From positions 3,906,001-3,970,000 of the forward strand of contig NZ_AP025282.1 of the NCBI RefSeq assembly GCF_024347215.1: a stretch of 64,000 nt of DNA, in the 5' to 3' direction. Source of the stretch: Aliamphritea ceti. GTDB taxonomy: Bacteria; Pseudomonadota; Gammaproteobacteria; Pseudomonadales; Balneatricaceae. Made by a program: the position numbers and the translations under genes. The notes beneath the pieces were generated by a model, which made no database searches, was not told the origin of the DNA, and saw nothing but the letters and a program-made list of their open reading frames with translations. Positions 8,410 to 17,747 of the stretch are shown here, piece by piece (the stretch's first letter is position 1; each line of letters starts with the position of its first letter).

Positions 8410-9310
8410 TTTTGATCCCCGCGAATTACGCAACGCTTTCGGATCTTTCATGACCGGCGTAACAGTTGTTACTGCGGTCAGTGAATCCGGTGAAAAGGTT
8501 GGTTTCACTGCCAACTCATTTACCTCGGTATCAGTTGAACCATCACTGTTACTGGTTTGCCCGGGCAAAAATCTGTCCAGCTTTGATATTTTTAACAGCT
8601 GTGAACATTTTGCGATCAACATCCTTGCCGAAGACCAGCAACAGGTATCGAATACTTTTGCCAGCTCGAAAGGTGACCGGTTTGCTGAGATCAACTGGCA
8701 TGCCGATCAGCACGGCAGCCCACTTATAGATAATGCTGTTGCGCATTTTAGCTGCAAGACCTTCAACCGTATTGATGCTGGTGACCACGTTATCCTTATC
8801 GGTGAGATCAGCGCCTTCGCATCTAACGATAAACTCGGTTTAGGTTACGCAAAAGGCGGCTATTTCAGTCTGGGCATGGAACATCGCGCTGAACAGTTAA
8901 GTAAGCATCAGGGCAGCATTGTCGGTGCAATTATTGAGCATGAAGATAAGGTCCTGTTAAGCCGCACCAGCCAGGGATATACCCTGCCGCAAGTCGCTGC
9001 TGACGTACAAAAAGGGTCATTAGAATCGGTTCGTGAATACTTAACTAGCAACGGCCTGAACTGCCAGCTCGGTGCTGTTTACTCTATTTACGAAAATCTC
9101 GATGCCAAGCAAAACACCTGTTTTTACCGCGCCAGTTCAGAGCAGGCAGATACTACCCGGCTGGGAGAATATGTTGAGGTCGCAAAGTTAGCAGACCTTG
9201 ATTACGTCTCTGCTGACATCGCCAGCGTAATGACACGCTATGCTGATGAAAAGCAGCACGGAGTATTCCGGCTTTACGTCGGCGACCAACAACACGGCAA
9301 CATTCACTAG
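8402..9310 (+). CDS. Flavin reductase component with C-terminal extension
   Basis: A 302-residue protein. The first ~160 residues form a split-barrel NAD(P)H:flavin reductase (FGSFMTGVTVVTAV, GFTANSFTSVSVEPSLLLVCPGK, and a DHVILIGEI strand), the partner that feeds reduced FMN to two-component monooxygenases. Residues ~175-302 form an added domain beginning GAIIEHEDKVLLSR, which looks Nudix-like but lacks an obvious catalytic Nudix box, so it may be a sensory or docking domain. The ATG at 8402 has AGGAG upstream and overlaps the hydrolase stop by eight bases. It is followed after 14 bases by the oxygenase gene, its likely partner. Confidence 0.87.
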   Translation: MSNFDPRELRNAFGSFMTGVTVVTAVSESGEKVGFTANSFTSVSVEPSLLLVCPGKNLSSFDIFNSCEHFAINILAEDQQQVSNTFASSKGDRFAEINWHADQHGSPLIDNAVAHFSCKTFNRIDAGDHVILIGEISAFASNDKLGLGYAKGGYFSLGMEHRAEQLSKHQGSIVGAIIEHEDKVLLSRTSQGYTLPQVAADVQKGSLESVREYLTSNGLNCQLGAVYSIYENLDAKQNTCFYRASSEQADTTRLGEYVEVAKLADLDYVSADIASVMTRYADEKQHGVFRLYVGDQQHGNIH

Positions 9311-9324
9311 GAAGGAGCCATATA

Positions 9325-10359
9325 ATGAAATTTTCACTTTTTTCACATATGGAACGCGTTGACGAAAGCCAGTCACAGCAGCAACTCTATGATGAGTTTC
9401 TGTCACTGTGCGAAATGGCTGACCAGAGCGATATGACGACTATCTGGACCGGTGAGCATCATGGTATGAACTTTACCATCGCGCCAAACCCGTTCCTGAA
9501 TCTGGTTGATCTGGCGCATCGCACCAAAAATGTACGCCTGGGTACAGGTACAGTAGTCGCGCCTTTCTGGAATCCAATTAAGCTGGCCGGCGAAGCTGCG
9601 ATGACAGACATCCTTACCGATGGCCGTCTGGAAGTGGGTATTGCCCGTGGCGCTTATTCTTTCGAATATGAGCGCATGGTTGAAGGCGGCATTGATGCCT
9701 GGGGCGCCGGTGAGCGTTTACGTGAAATTATCCCTGCTATCCGAGGACTGTGGGCCGGCGATTACAGCCATGAAGGTAAGCACTACAACTTCCCAAAAAC
9801 TACGTCCTCACCTAAGCCGACTACCGAACAGGGGCCACCTCTTTGGGTTGCAGCACGGGATATCAACAGCCATGAATTTGCAGTCTCTAATGACTGTAAT
9901 GTTCAGGTAACGCCTTTATGGCAGGGCCTCGAAGAAGTTGAAGGCTTGATTGAGAAGTTTAACTCAGCTTGTCAGACATATGACAAGCGGCCAAAAATCA
10001 TGATCCTGCAGCATACTTATATTGGCAAAACAGAAGATGAACTTGCGAAAGCAGCCGCCAAACTCAATGAGTTCTACTGTTATTTCGGCGCCTGGTTCAA
10101 AAACGAACGCCCCATTAATCAGGGCCTGATTCAACAGTTAACTCAGGATGAAATTGCTGCGCATCCGTTCTACTCTGCTGAGAAAATCCGTAAAGATCTG
10201 ATGATCGGTACGTCTCAACAGATAATAGACCGACTCAAGCATTATGAAGACCTGGGTTACGATGAGTTCTCTTACTGGACTGATTCCGGCATGAGCAGAA
10301 CAGAAAAAGAAACTTCCCTGGCCCGCTTCATCGATGAAGTAATGCCGGCGTTTAACTGA
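9325..10359 (+). CDS. Luciferase-like (LLM) flavin-dependent monooxygenase
   Basis: A 344-residue bacterial-luciferase-family oxygenase. Typical segments are TIWTGEHHGMNF, the NVRLGTGTVVAPFWNPIKLAGEAAMTD strand-helix, DGRLEVGIARGAY, and a C-terminal YDEFSYWTDSGM. These enzymes use FMNH2 and O2; with the flavin reductase encoded just upstream it should form a two-component system. Known relatives open pyridine rings (TgnB for trigonelline, PyrA for pyridine). The operon context with a BCCT betaine carrier, hydrolase and aldehyde dehydrogenase favours a pyridinium betaine substrate. That substrate is inference; the family call is firm. Ribosome site AAGGAG. Confidence 0.9.
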   Translation: MKFSLFSHMERVDESQSQQQLYDEFLSLCEMADQSDMTTIWTGEHHGMNFTIAPNPFLNLVDLAHRTKNVRLGTGTVVAPFWNPIKLAGEAAMTDILTDGRLEVGIARGAYSFEYERMVEGGIDAWGAGERLREIIPAIRGLWAGDYSHEGKHYNFPKTTSSPKPTTEQGPPLWVAARDINSHEFAVSNDCNVQVTPLWQGLEEVEGLIEKFNSACQTYDKRPKIMILQHTYIGKTEDELAKAAAKLNEFYCYFGAWFKNERPINQGLIQQLTQDEIAAHPFYSAEKIRKDLMIGTSQQIIDRLKHYEDLGYDEFSYWTDSGMSRTEKETSLARFIDEVMPAFN

Positions 10360-10374
10360 TTTAAGGGGTCTTAT

Positions 10375-11862
10375 ATGACTAACCAACAACCTCACTACCA
10401 ACTGTTCATTGACGGCCAGTGGCGCGAAGGCTCCGACGCTCAGGTAATGACCAGTATTAATCCTGCAACAGGTGAAACCTGGGCGAGTTTTGCCTGCGCA
10501 TCTGCCAGCGATGTTGATACTACAGTTAAGGCGGCTCGCCGTAATCTTAACGAAGGTCCATGGTCAGAGTTAAATGCGACCGCCCGTGGCGCGCTGCTTT
10601 ACAAGCTGGCGGATCTGATTGAAGCGAATGCCGAAAAAATAGGGGCTGTTGAAACAACAGACAGCGGAAAACTGGCAAAAGAAACCGTGATGCAAACCGG
10701 CTACGTTGCCAATTATTATCGTTACTACGCCGGCCTGGCTGACAAGGTAGAAGGAAATACTCTGCCAATCGATAAGCCAGATATGCACGTTTACACTACC
10801 CCAGTACCAATCGGTGTAGTTGCAGCCGTTGTACCCTGGAATGCCCAGATGTTCCTCACGGCAACCAAACTGGGTCCAGCTCTGGCAGCAGGCTGTACAG
10901 TTATTCTGAAAGCTTCCGAACTTGCACCAGCACCAATGTTCGAACTGGCTAAGCTAATTAAAGAAGCAGGCTTCCCGGACGGTGTAGTATCGGTCATTAC
11001 CGGTGATGCACAGAACTGTGCAATTCCTTTGACTTCTCATCCTGACATTGACCGACTGGCATTTACCGGCGGCCCAGAAACAGCCAAGCATGTTATCCGC
11101 AATACTGCAGAAAACTTCGCAGTTACTTCACTGGAACTCGGTGGTAAGTCTCCTATTATCGTATTTGAAGATGCCGACCTGGAAAGTGCTGCAAACGGCC
11201 TGATCGCCGGTAACTTCGGTGCCTCAGGTCAGTCTTGTGTTGCCGGCTCCCGGGCGTTTATCCAACGCTCTGTCTATGAGCAGGTAGTCGCCAAGGTTGC
11301 TGAAAAAGCTGGTCAGATTGTAATTGGCAATCCATTACAGGACGACACACATATTGGTCCGTTGTGTACGATGGCTCAGGTAGAGAATATCGAGCGCACG
11401 CTGGCTAAATCAGTAGAACAAGGTGCAACTATTCGCTTCGGCGGCGAACGTGCATCCGGCTGTGGCTCACAACACTACTTCAAACCAACTATGGTGGAAT
11501 GCCCTACGTCCGACATAGCCACGCTGACAACAGAAATGTTTGGTCCGGTTATGTCCGTTGTAATCTTTGATACTGAAGAAGAAGCCATTGCTATGGCTAA
11601 CGACAGTATCTATGGGCTGGGATCAGGTGTTTTCACCCAAAATCTGGCACGGGCTCACCGTGTTTCGAGCAAGATCCAATCCGGCATTTGCTGGGTTAAC
11701 ACGTATCGCGCTATTTCTCCGATTGCACCTTTCGGTGGCATTAATCAGTCGGGTTATGGCCGTGAAGCAGGAATTCAGGGAATTTTTGACTACATCCGTA
11801 CCAAAACAACCTGGATCAACATCTCCAGCGAACCGATGAGCAATCCCTTTGTGATGCGCTAA
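10375..11862 (+). CDS. Aldehyde dehydrogenase (BADH/TgnC-like)
   Basis: A 495-residue NAD(P)-dependent aldehyde dehydrogenase with the conserved Asn156 (PWNAQMF), Glu254 (SLELGGKSP) and catalytic Cys288 (ASGQSCVAG). It is of the general betaine-aldehyde/aromatic-aldehyde class, different from the GabD-like enzyme at 4115-5578. It begins 15 bases after the monooxygenase stop with an AAGGGG ribosome site. In the trigonelline pathway the aldehyde dehydrogenase TgnC oxidises the aldehyde (or its hydroxylactone form) made by ring opening; this is the best guess for its job. Confidence 0.9.
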   Translation: MTNQQPHYQLFIDGQWREGSDAQVMTSINPATGETWASFACASASDVDTTVKAARRNLNEGPWSELNATARGALLYKLADLIEANAEKIGAVETTDSGKLAKETVMQTGYVANYYRYYAGLADKVEGNTLPIDKPDMHVYTTPVPIGVVAAVVPWNAQMFLTATKLGPALAAGCTVILKASELAPAPMFELAKLIKEAGFPDGVVSVITGDAQNCAIPLTSHPDIDRLAFTGGPETAKHVIRNTAENFAVTSLELGGKSPIIVFEDADLESAANGLIAGNFGASGQSCVAGSRAFIQRSVYEQVVAKVAEKAGQIVIGNPLQDDTHIGPLCTMAQVENIERTLAKSVEQGATIRFGGERASGCGSQHYFKPTMVECPTSDIATLTTEMFGPVMSVVIFDTEEEAIAMANDSIYGLGSGVFTQNLARAHRVSSKIQSGICWVNTYRAISPIAPFGGINQSGYGREAGIQGIFDYIRTKTTWINISSEPMSNPFVMR

Positions 11863-11959
11863 GTAAGCTGATCTGAGCCGCATCTGCTGGTGCGGCATAT
11901 CCACAAACCCTCGAATCTTCCTCCCGCAAATTTGCCGGGGGCAGTAGGTTTTCGCACTT

Positions 11960-13621
11960 ATGAAAATAAAAAACGCAATAACAGACCTCAACATCCCCAC
12001 CTCTGAAGGTGGCTTCTATGCTGGTTTTAACCAGTTTGTTACCCTGGGCGCCAAGTTACTGGTTATTTTACTGGTCATCTGGGCGGCTATGGATCCGGAA
12101 CGGGCAGGTTCATTACTAAGCGCACTACAAAACTGGTCGTTTGCTAACCTGGGCGCCTGGTACATTTACGTGATGGGCTTCTTTGTACTGGTTTGTCTGT
12201 TCCTGGCAATTATGCCTGGCATTGGCAAAACCAAACTGGGCAAAGCTGATGACGCTCCGGAGTTCTCGTATTTCTCCTGGGTATCTATGATGTTTGGCGC
12301 CGGTATCGGCATTGGCATGATGACTTATGCGACCGCTGAGCCGCTGTATCACTTCGCCAATAACCCGGACACTATACTGGGCCTGACCACAGCCTCCGCC
12401 GCAGATAACGTAGTACCATCAATGAAATGGGCTTTCTTCCACTGGGGTCTGAGTGCCTGGGGTTGCTATGCAATCATCGGAGTAAGTCTGGCATTCTTCA
12501 GCTATAACCGCGGCCTGCCTCTGACCATCCGCTCCGCCCTGACACCACTGTTTGGTCGTGCACTGGAAGGCCCTCTTGGTCACATTGTGGATATTGCAGC
12601 AGTACTGGCAACCGTACTCGGTGTTGCTGTTACCGTTGGATTTGGCGTAAGCCAGTATGCTTCAGGTATATATGAAGTATTCGGCTTCGAATGGCTGATT
12701 AACGCAGACAAATCACCTTCTACGGCAGGCATGTTATTTGCGCTGACTATCGTAATGGTGCTGTCTATTTTCTCTGCTCTTTCAGGTGTAGGTAAAGGCA
12801 TCAAGTGGCTGTCGAACATTAACATGGGGCTATCTGGCGCACTGTTACTGTTCTTCCTGATTTTTGGTGCAACTGCTTTCGCGCTGGACTCTTTATTCAG
12901 CGGTATGTTCGAATACCTGGCATTTGTGCCGCAGCAACTGTTTACTTACTGGTCTCCGGGCGATACTGATCCGGCTAAAGGTTTGTATTCCTGGCAGTCA
13001 GGCTGGTGGACAGTGTTCATCTGGGCCTGGTGGATTGCCTTTGCACCTTTCGTTGGTCTCTTTCTGGCGCGCATCTCTAAAGGCCGTACCATACGGGAAT
13101 TCATTTTGGGCGCAATGATAGTACCGACTCTGGTTTCTTTCATCTGGTTCGCCTTTCTGGGCGGTACTGCAATTGATCTGGAACTTAACGGTGCAGCTGC
13201 TGGTGCTATTAGCGGCGCAGGTCAGGAAGCACAGTTATTCATGACGCTGAAGTTAATGGTATCTGAAGCTGTTTATCCAATCATGACTTTGCTCATACTG
13301 GTATTGCTTACTACATTCCTGGTGACCTCAGCCGACTCAGCAATCCTGTGTGTTAACACGATTAATTCTGTGGGTGTAATGCCGAATAAGAGTAAGTCGC
13401 ACATCATTATCTGGGGCGTTATGTTTACTGCGGTAATCGCGGTACTCATGGTTGCAGGCGGACTGGGGGCAATTAAATCAGCGATGATTGTTGCAGCCGT
13501 GCCTTTCTCCGTCATCATGGCTTTAATGGCTATTTCACTGATTAAAGCTCTGATCCGTGATCGCCTGCGCGAAAAAGCAAACGAAACGGAAGCCAGTGTT
13601 TCATCTGAGCCGACTATCTGA
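11960..13621 (+). CDS. BCCT-family betaine/carnitine/choline transporter
   Basis: A 553-residue inner-membrane carrier with about 12 membrane segments. The family signature is plain: MFGAGIGIGMMTYATAEPLYHF in the third segment and the tryptophan-rich WTVFIWAWWIAFAPFVGLFLARISKGRTIREFI of the eighth. BCCT carriers import quaternary-ammonium betaines by Na+ or H+ symport or by exchange. It lies 97 bases after the aldehyde dehydrogenase, with a GC hairpin but no T-run between, and so is likely the last gene of the operon. It has only a short C-terminal tail, so it is probably a nutrient importer and not a strongly osmo-sensing one. Confidence 0.92.
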   Translation: MKIKNAITDLNIPTSEGGFYAGFNQFVTLGAKLLVILLVIWAAMDPERAGSLLSALQNWSFANLGAWYIYVMGFFVLVCLFLAIMPGIGKTKLGKADDAPEFSYFSWVSMMFGAGIGIGMMTYATAEPLYHFANNPDTILGLTTASAADNVVPSMKWAFFHWGLSAWGCYAIIGVSLAFFSYNRGLPLTIRSALTPLFGRALEGPLGHIVDIAAVLATVLGVAVTVGFGVSQYASGIYEVFGFEWLINADKSPSTAGMLFALTIVMVLSIFSALSGVGKGIKWLSNINMGLSGALLLFFLIFGATAFALDSLFSGMFEYLAFVPQQLFTYWSPGDTDPAKGLYSWQSGWWTVFIWAWWIAFAPFVGLFLARISKGRTIREFILGAMIVPTLVSFIWFAFLGGTAIDLELNGAAAGAISGAGQEAQLFMTLKLMVSEAVYPIMTLLILVLLTTFLVTSADSAILCVNTINSVGVMPNKSKSHIIIWGVMFTAVIAVLMVAGGLGAIKSAMIVAAVPFSVIMALMAISLIKALIRDRLREKANETEASVSSEPTI

Positions 13622-13680
13622 ACCCTGTGATACACCGCTTGTGTAAAACACCTCTTGGGTAAAAACAGCAGGCATAAAAA

Positions 13681-13715
13681 AACCGGCGTTTCGAATCTCG
13701 AAGCGCCGGTTTTTT
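13681..13715. terminator. Bidirectional Rho-independent terminator
   Basis: Arms at 13681-13694 and 13698-13711 (AACCGGCG...CGCCGGTT core, one mismatch) with a three-base loop; A-run on the left and T-run on the right. It serves both the BCCT operon and the convergent enolase-family gene. Confidence 0.85.
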
Positions 13716-13730
13716 CTACTCACAAAACCG

Positions 13731-14906
13731 TTACTTAATAACGATTCGCGGTGAACGCATAACTACTTCATCGTTCAGCTCAATACCAATACCCGGCGCT
13801 TCAGATACTTCAAAGACACCATTTACAGGCTGTGGATCCTGAATACAAAGTTCCCGGTTCCAGGACTTAATGGCATAAGTATGATGCTCATGAATCAGGA
13901 AGTTAGGAATCGCTGTTTCCAGATGCAGTGAGGCTGCTGTAGCAACCGGGCCGCCGCATACATGCGCCTGAATACGTACGTCAAAAATGTCAGCGTAATC
14001 ACAGACTTTCTTCGTTTCAGTAAAGCCGCCACACAGTCCGATATCAGGCTGTAAGACATCAACGCTCTGATCTTCCAGATAGGGACGTACTTGCCAACGG
14101 TTATACAAACGTTCGCCACCAGCAATGGGAACCGCAACCTTATCTGCCACTTTGGCATGCAATGAATGGTTAAGATAGTTAACCGGCTCTTCGTAATACA
14201 TGCAGCCAAACTCTTCTGCAATTTCGCCCAGCTGAATTGCTGTTGTCGCACCCGGCAAAGAATGGCATTCAAAGATGATATCCACTTCATCGCCGACCGC
14301 TTCACGTATTGCAGCCATCCGCGCACGGTACAGTTTCATTTCAGCCTTAGAAATGATCTTCGTACGCTCGTAATACGTGTTGCCGTCTTTGTCGTACATA
14401 ATCGGATCGACTTTAACCGCATCATAGCCTTCGGCCATGGCTTTCAGAGCAGCTTCAGCATACTGTTCTGGCTGCGACAGGGCCTTGAACTCACTGTCCC
14501 AGTCAAACTGTAACTGTGAGGCATAAGTACGCAGTTTATCGTTCACCTTACCGCCCAGCAGTTGATAAACCGGTAAGCCCAGAGCTTTACCTTTAATATC
14601 CCACATCGCTGTATCGATAGCACTCATCGCAGCATAAACCACCGGACCGCCACCTAAGCCCCAGAAAGATTCACGCAGCATTCGTGACCAGAGTTTTTCA
14701 GTTTGAAACGGGTCATGGCCAATCAGAAAGGCTTCTGCCATTTCCTTAATCATATGTGCTGCAGCACTGTGGCCAAGATCATAAGCCAGACCTGCTTCAC
14801 CGACACCGTTAATGCCTTCATCGGTGTGAATACGTACAAACACCGGATTCCATGCCGGACGTTCAGGGCAGTGAATATCAAAAACTTCAACCGAAGTAAC
14901 TTTCAT
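13731..14906 (-). CDS. Enolase-superfamily (mandelate racemase/MLE) enzyme
   Basis: A 391-residue member of the mandelate racemase group of the enolase superfamily. Lys165 (VKVDP), metal ligands Glu213 (FECHS), Glu239/240 (YYEEP) and Glu265 (GGERLY), and a late His near 316 (AHVCGG) are all visible. The reaction starts by proton abstraction alpha to a carboxylate, as in sugar-acid dehydratases and lactone cycloisomerases. The nearest relatives by eye are galactonate dehydratase and galactarolactone cycloisomerase types. A class II aldolase gene lies 104 bases upstream on the same strand, which fits an acid-sugar or lactone route. Exact substrate not assignable. Confidence 0.88.
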   Translation of the reverse strand: MKVTSVEVFDIHCPERPAWNPVFVRIHTDEGINGVGEAGLAYDLGHSAAAHMIKEMAEAFLIGHDPFQTEKLWSRMLRESFWGLGGGPVVYAAMSAIDTAMWDIKGKALGLPVYQLLGGKVNDKLRTYASQLQFDWDSEFKALSQPEQYAEAALKAMAEGYDAVKVDPIMYDKDGNTYYERTKIISKAEMKLYRARMAAIREAVGDEVDIIFECHSLPGATTAIQLGEIAEEFGCMYYEEPVNYLNHSLHAKVADKVAVPIAGGERLYNRWQVRPYLEDQSVDVLQPDIGLCGGFTETKKVCDYADIFDVRIQAHVCGGPVATAASLHLETAIPNFLIHEHHTYAIKSWNRELCIQDPQPVNGVFEVSEAPGIGIELNDEVVMRSPRIVIK

Positions 14907-15010
14907 ACATATCTCCGTATTTCTTAATACTGCGTCCTAAATTGTTTCAACAAGTGACATTCGCAGCTTTTATAATTTTAACAGCATAGATTTTTGTAAC
15001 GTGCTAAAAC

Positions 15011-15778
15011 TTAATCCATAAATCCCGGATCAAGTTTGTACGCTTTACGTAACATGGCCGGCCAGATCTTTTGCCCGCCGGTTGTTCCTGTATGAACAAT
15101 CTTCGCCTGTTTATAAATATTATCCAGAATCGGCTGAGGTACTTTAATAGCCTCCTGCCCGCTGGCCTGTAACATCAGTTGGATTTCACAGGCACGCTGT
15201 AAATCAAACATCCGCATAAAAGCATCACCCACTGTAGGTCCAAGCGTAAGACCGCCGTGATTAACCAGTAACATATGGTTGGTGGTACCTAAGTCATCCT
15301 GTAGACGCTTCTTCTCGTCATCATTTACTGCCAGACCTTCATAACCGTGGTAAGAAAGCGATGACAGCGAAAACATTGAATACTGACTATACGGTTGCAA
15401 GCCTTCTTTCTGAGATGCAACAGCAATCGTCGCCGGTGTATGCAAATGCATCACACAGTGAGCATCTTCCCGCACCGCATGAACAGCGCTGTGAATAGTA
15501 AAACCTGCCGGATTAATCTCGTAAGGCGTATCATCAAGAATATTGCCATTCAGATCTACTTTAACTAGGTTAGACGCGGTAACTTCATCAAACGCCAGGC
15601 CAAAAGCATTCACCAGATACTGATCTGTACCATCCAGTCGTGCAGAAAGATGCGTATAGATGATGTCATCCCAGCCAAGGTCAGCTACCAGACGGTAGCA
15701 AGCGGCTAAATCTACCCGCAATTGCCACTCCTGTTCTGAGACTTTTCCTTTCAAACTGATTTTCGGCAAATCGAACAC
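15011..15778 (-). CDS. Class II aldolase/adducin-family protein
   Basis: A 255-residue zinc-dependent class II aldolase/adducin fold. Metal ligands His111 and His113 are in VMHLHTPATIAV and another His is in VNHGGLTLG. This family cleaves phosphorylated or hydroxy-acid substrates, or decarboxylates. The start is GTG at 15778, supported by GGAG seven bases upstream; no nearby ATG exists. Many proteins of this exact type (LGWDDIIYTHLSARLDG) are only annotated as class II aldolase. A paralogue lies at 55295-56032. It is probably co-transcribed with the enolase-family gene downstream. Confidence 0.87.
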   Translation of the reverse strand: MFDLPKISLKGKVSEQEWQLRVDLAACYRLVADLGWDDIIYTHLSARLDGTDQYLVNAFGLAFDEVTASNLVKVDLNGNILDDTPYEINPAGFTIHSAVHAVREDAHCVMHLHTPATIAVASQKEGLQPYSQYSMFSLSSLSYHGYEGLAVNDDEKKRLQDDLGTTNHMLLVNHGGLTLGPTVGDAFMRMFDLQRACEIQLMLQASGQEAIKVPQPILDNIYKQAKIVHTGTTGGQKIWPAMLRKAYKLDPGFMD

Positions 15779-16036
15779 AGTGCGGCTCCATACAGTATTA
15801 ACAAATTAAACGCCGATTTTACGTGATTCACCTCCGACTAACCATGCCACAAATCAGTTGAATTCAGATCAATTCAAAAACCTGTCGCCATATCAGTTGC
15901 TAACGCAAATAAATCCCCACAGGCCCCTTACTTGTTAACCCTATGCCAGCTACACTATAGCCTTTTAGATAATCCCCTTAGTGAGATCATCTGCTTAGAT
16001 AATCTTCCTATACTTATGGCCATATCGAGTTAAACA

Positions 16037-17389
16037 ATGCAAAACTGGACCCCTGATAGCTGGCAATCCATGCCTATTCTGCAACAGCCAGAATACCAGG
16101 ATACTGCCGCACTGAAACGTGTAGAACAGAAACTGGCCGAACTTCCACCACTGGTATTTGCCGGTGAAGTTCGATCCTTACATCAGCAACTGGCAGAAGT
16201 CTCTGCTGGCCGTGCTTTTCTACTTCAGGGTGGCGATTGCGCCGAAAGTTTTGCTGAGTTTAACGCGACAAATATCCGCGACACTTTTCAGGCCATGATG
16301 CAAATGGCTGTGGTGATGACCTTTGCAGGCAGCTGCCCTGTCGTTAAGGTTGCCCGTATTGCTGGCCAGTATGCAAAGCCTCGTTCCGCAGGTACCGAAA
16401 CTATCAACGGTATTGAGTTGCCAAGCTATCGTGGCGATATCATCAACGATATTGAATTCACAGAAGCAGCCCGTGCACCGGATCCTGAGCGTCTGATCCA
16501 TGCGTATAACCAGGCAACTTCTACACTGAACTTGCTACGCGCTTTTGCACAGGGTGGCTTTGCTGACTTGCACAAAGTAAACCAGTGGAACCGTGGCTTC
16601 GTTGCTAAAAGCCCACAAGGTGAAAAGTACTCTCACCTGGCTAAACAAATCGATGATGCGCTGGCATTTATGGAAGCCTGTGGTATTCGCAGTACCAATG
16701 TACCGCAACTGAAAGAAACCCAGCTATTCACTTCCCATGAAGCACTGTTGCTGAACTACGAACAGGCACTGACCCGTCGTGACAGCATTACTGAGCATTG
16801 GTACAACTGCTCAGCACACATGCTGTGGATCGGCGACCGTACCCGTCAGCTGGATGGTGCACATGTAGAATTCCTGCGCGGTGTTGAAAATCCTATCGGC
16901 ATGAAGGTTGGTCCGACCATGAAGCCGGACGAGCTGATTGAACTGATCGATACGCTGAACCCGCAAAATCAGCCAGGTCGCCTGACGCTGATCAGCCGCA
17001 TGGGCGCAGATAATGTTACTGAAATGCTGCCTTCTCTGGTACGTAAAGTAAAAGAGGAAGGCCGTCACGTTGTATGGAGTTCCGACCCTATGCACGGAAA
17101 CACCATCAAAGCCAGCAGCGGTTATAAGACCCGCAGCGTTGAGCGCATCCTGAAAGAAATGAAAGGTTTCTTTGAAGTACACCGCGCTGAAGGCACTTAT
17201 GCCGGCGGTGTTCACTTTGAAATGACCGGTCAGAATGTTACTGAATGTATCGGCGGTGCTTACCAGATCACTGAAGAAGGTTTAGGCGACCGTTATCACA
17301 CACACTGTGATCCACGCCTGAATGCTGACCAGGCACTGGAACTGGCATTCCTGATTGCAGATACACTGAAAGAAGCTCGCGGCCGTTAA
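16037..17389 (+). CDS. Class II 3-deoxy-7-phosphoheptulonate (DAHP) synthase
   Basis: A 450-residue type II DAHP synthase, first enzyme of the shikimate pathway: phosphoenolpyruvate plus erythrose-4-phosphate gives DAHP. The type II hallmarks are [12 protein letters not shown] near residue 65, [27 protein letters not shown], and [11 protein letters not shown] with downstream [15 protein letters not shown]. It is cytosolic and metal dependent. The 5' region holds no second gene and should contain its promoter. The stop overlaps the start of yqcC by one base (TAATG), so the two are translated together. This is not a PhzC in context, as no phenazine genes are near. Confidence 0.95.
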   Translation: MQNWTPDSWQSMPILQQPEYQDTAALKRVEQKLAELPPLVFAGEVRSLHQQLAEVSAGRAFLLQGGDCAESFAEFNATNIRDTFQAMMQMAVVMTFAGSCPVVKVARIAGQYAKPRSAGTETINGIELPSYRGDIINDIEFTEAARAPDPERLIHAYNQATSTLNLLRAFAQGGFADLHKVNQWNRGFVAKSPQGEKYSHLAKQIDDALAFMEACGIRSTNVPQLKETQLFTSHEALLLNYEQALTRRDSITEHWYNCSAHMLWIGDRTRQLDGAHVEFLRGVENPIGMKVGPTMKPDELIELIDTLNPQNQPGRLTLISRMGADNVTEMLPSLVRKVKEEGRHVVWSSDPMHGNTIKASSGYKTRSVERILKEMKGFFEVHRAEGTYAGGVHFEMTGQNVTECIGGAYQITEEGLGDRYHTHCDPRLNADQALELAFLIADTLKEARGR

Positions 17390-17727
17390 TGTCTCAACAC
17401 TTGTCGCAAAGTGAGCAACTTGCTGCAGTTCTGAGCGATATTCGCACAGAACTGCAACGCCTTAACTGCTGGCAAACACAGTCACCTTCAGCCGAAGCGC
17501 TCGCCAGTCAGCAACCCTTTGCCGTTGATACGCTCAGTTTTTTTGAATGGACTCAATGGATCATGCTGCCACGCTTTGATGCTCTGATTAAACAAAAAGC
17601 GCCATTACCAGCAAACTGCAATATTGCACCTATGGCAGAAACCTGTGTTCAGCAAGAAGGCATAGACGGCCAACAGCTAATTGCTCTGTTTCACCGTCTG
17701 GACCAGGTTCTCAACGGCACTCACTGA
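17389..17727 (+). CDS. yqcC: YqcC family protein (DUF446)
   Basis: A 112-residue small acidic protein matching E. coli YqcC by QPFAVDTLSFFEWTQWIMLPRFDALI and APLPANCNIAPMAE. Its role is unknown; in enterobacteria the gene lies next to the tRNA pseudouridine synthase gene truC. Here it is coupled by a TAATG overlap to the DAHP synthase gene. No membrane segment or metal motif is visible. Confidence 0.88.
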   Translation: MSQHLSQSEQLAAVLSDIRTELQRLNCWQTQSPSAEALASQQPFAVDTLSFFEWTQWIMLPRFDALIKQKAPLPANCNIAPMAETCVQQEGIDGQQLIALFHRLDQVLNGTH

Positions 17728-17747
17728 AAGCGCTATTAAGACAGCGT

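Noticed and set aside
11877..11896. GCCGCA/TGCGGC hairpin between aldehyde dehydrogenase and BCCT genes as a terminator
   Set aside because: Short stem and no T-run; more likely a minor intra-operon structure.
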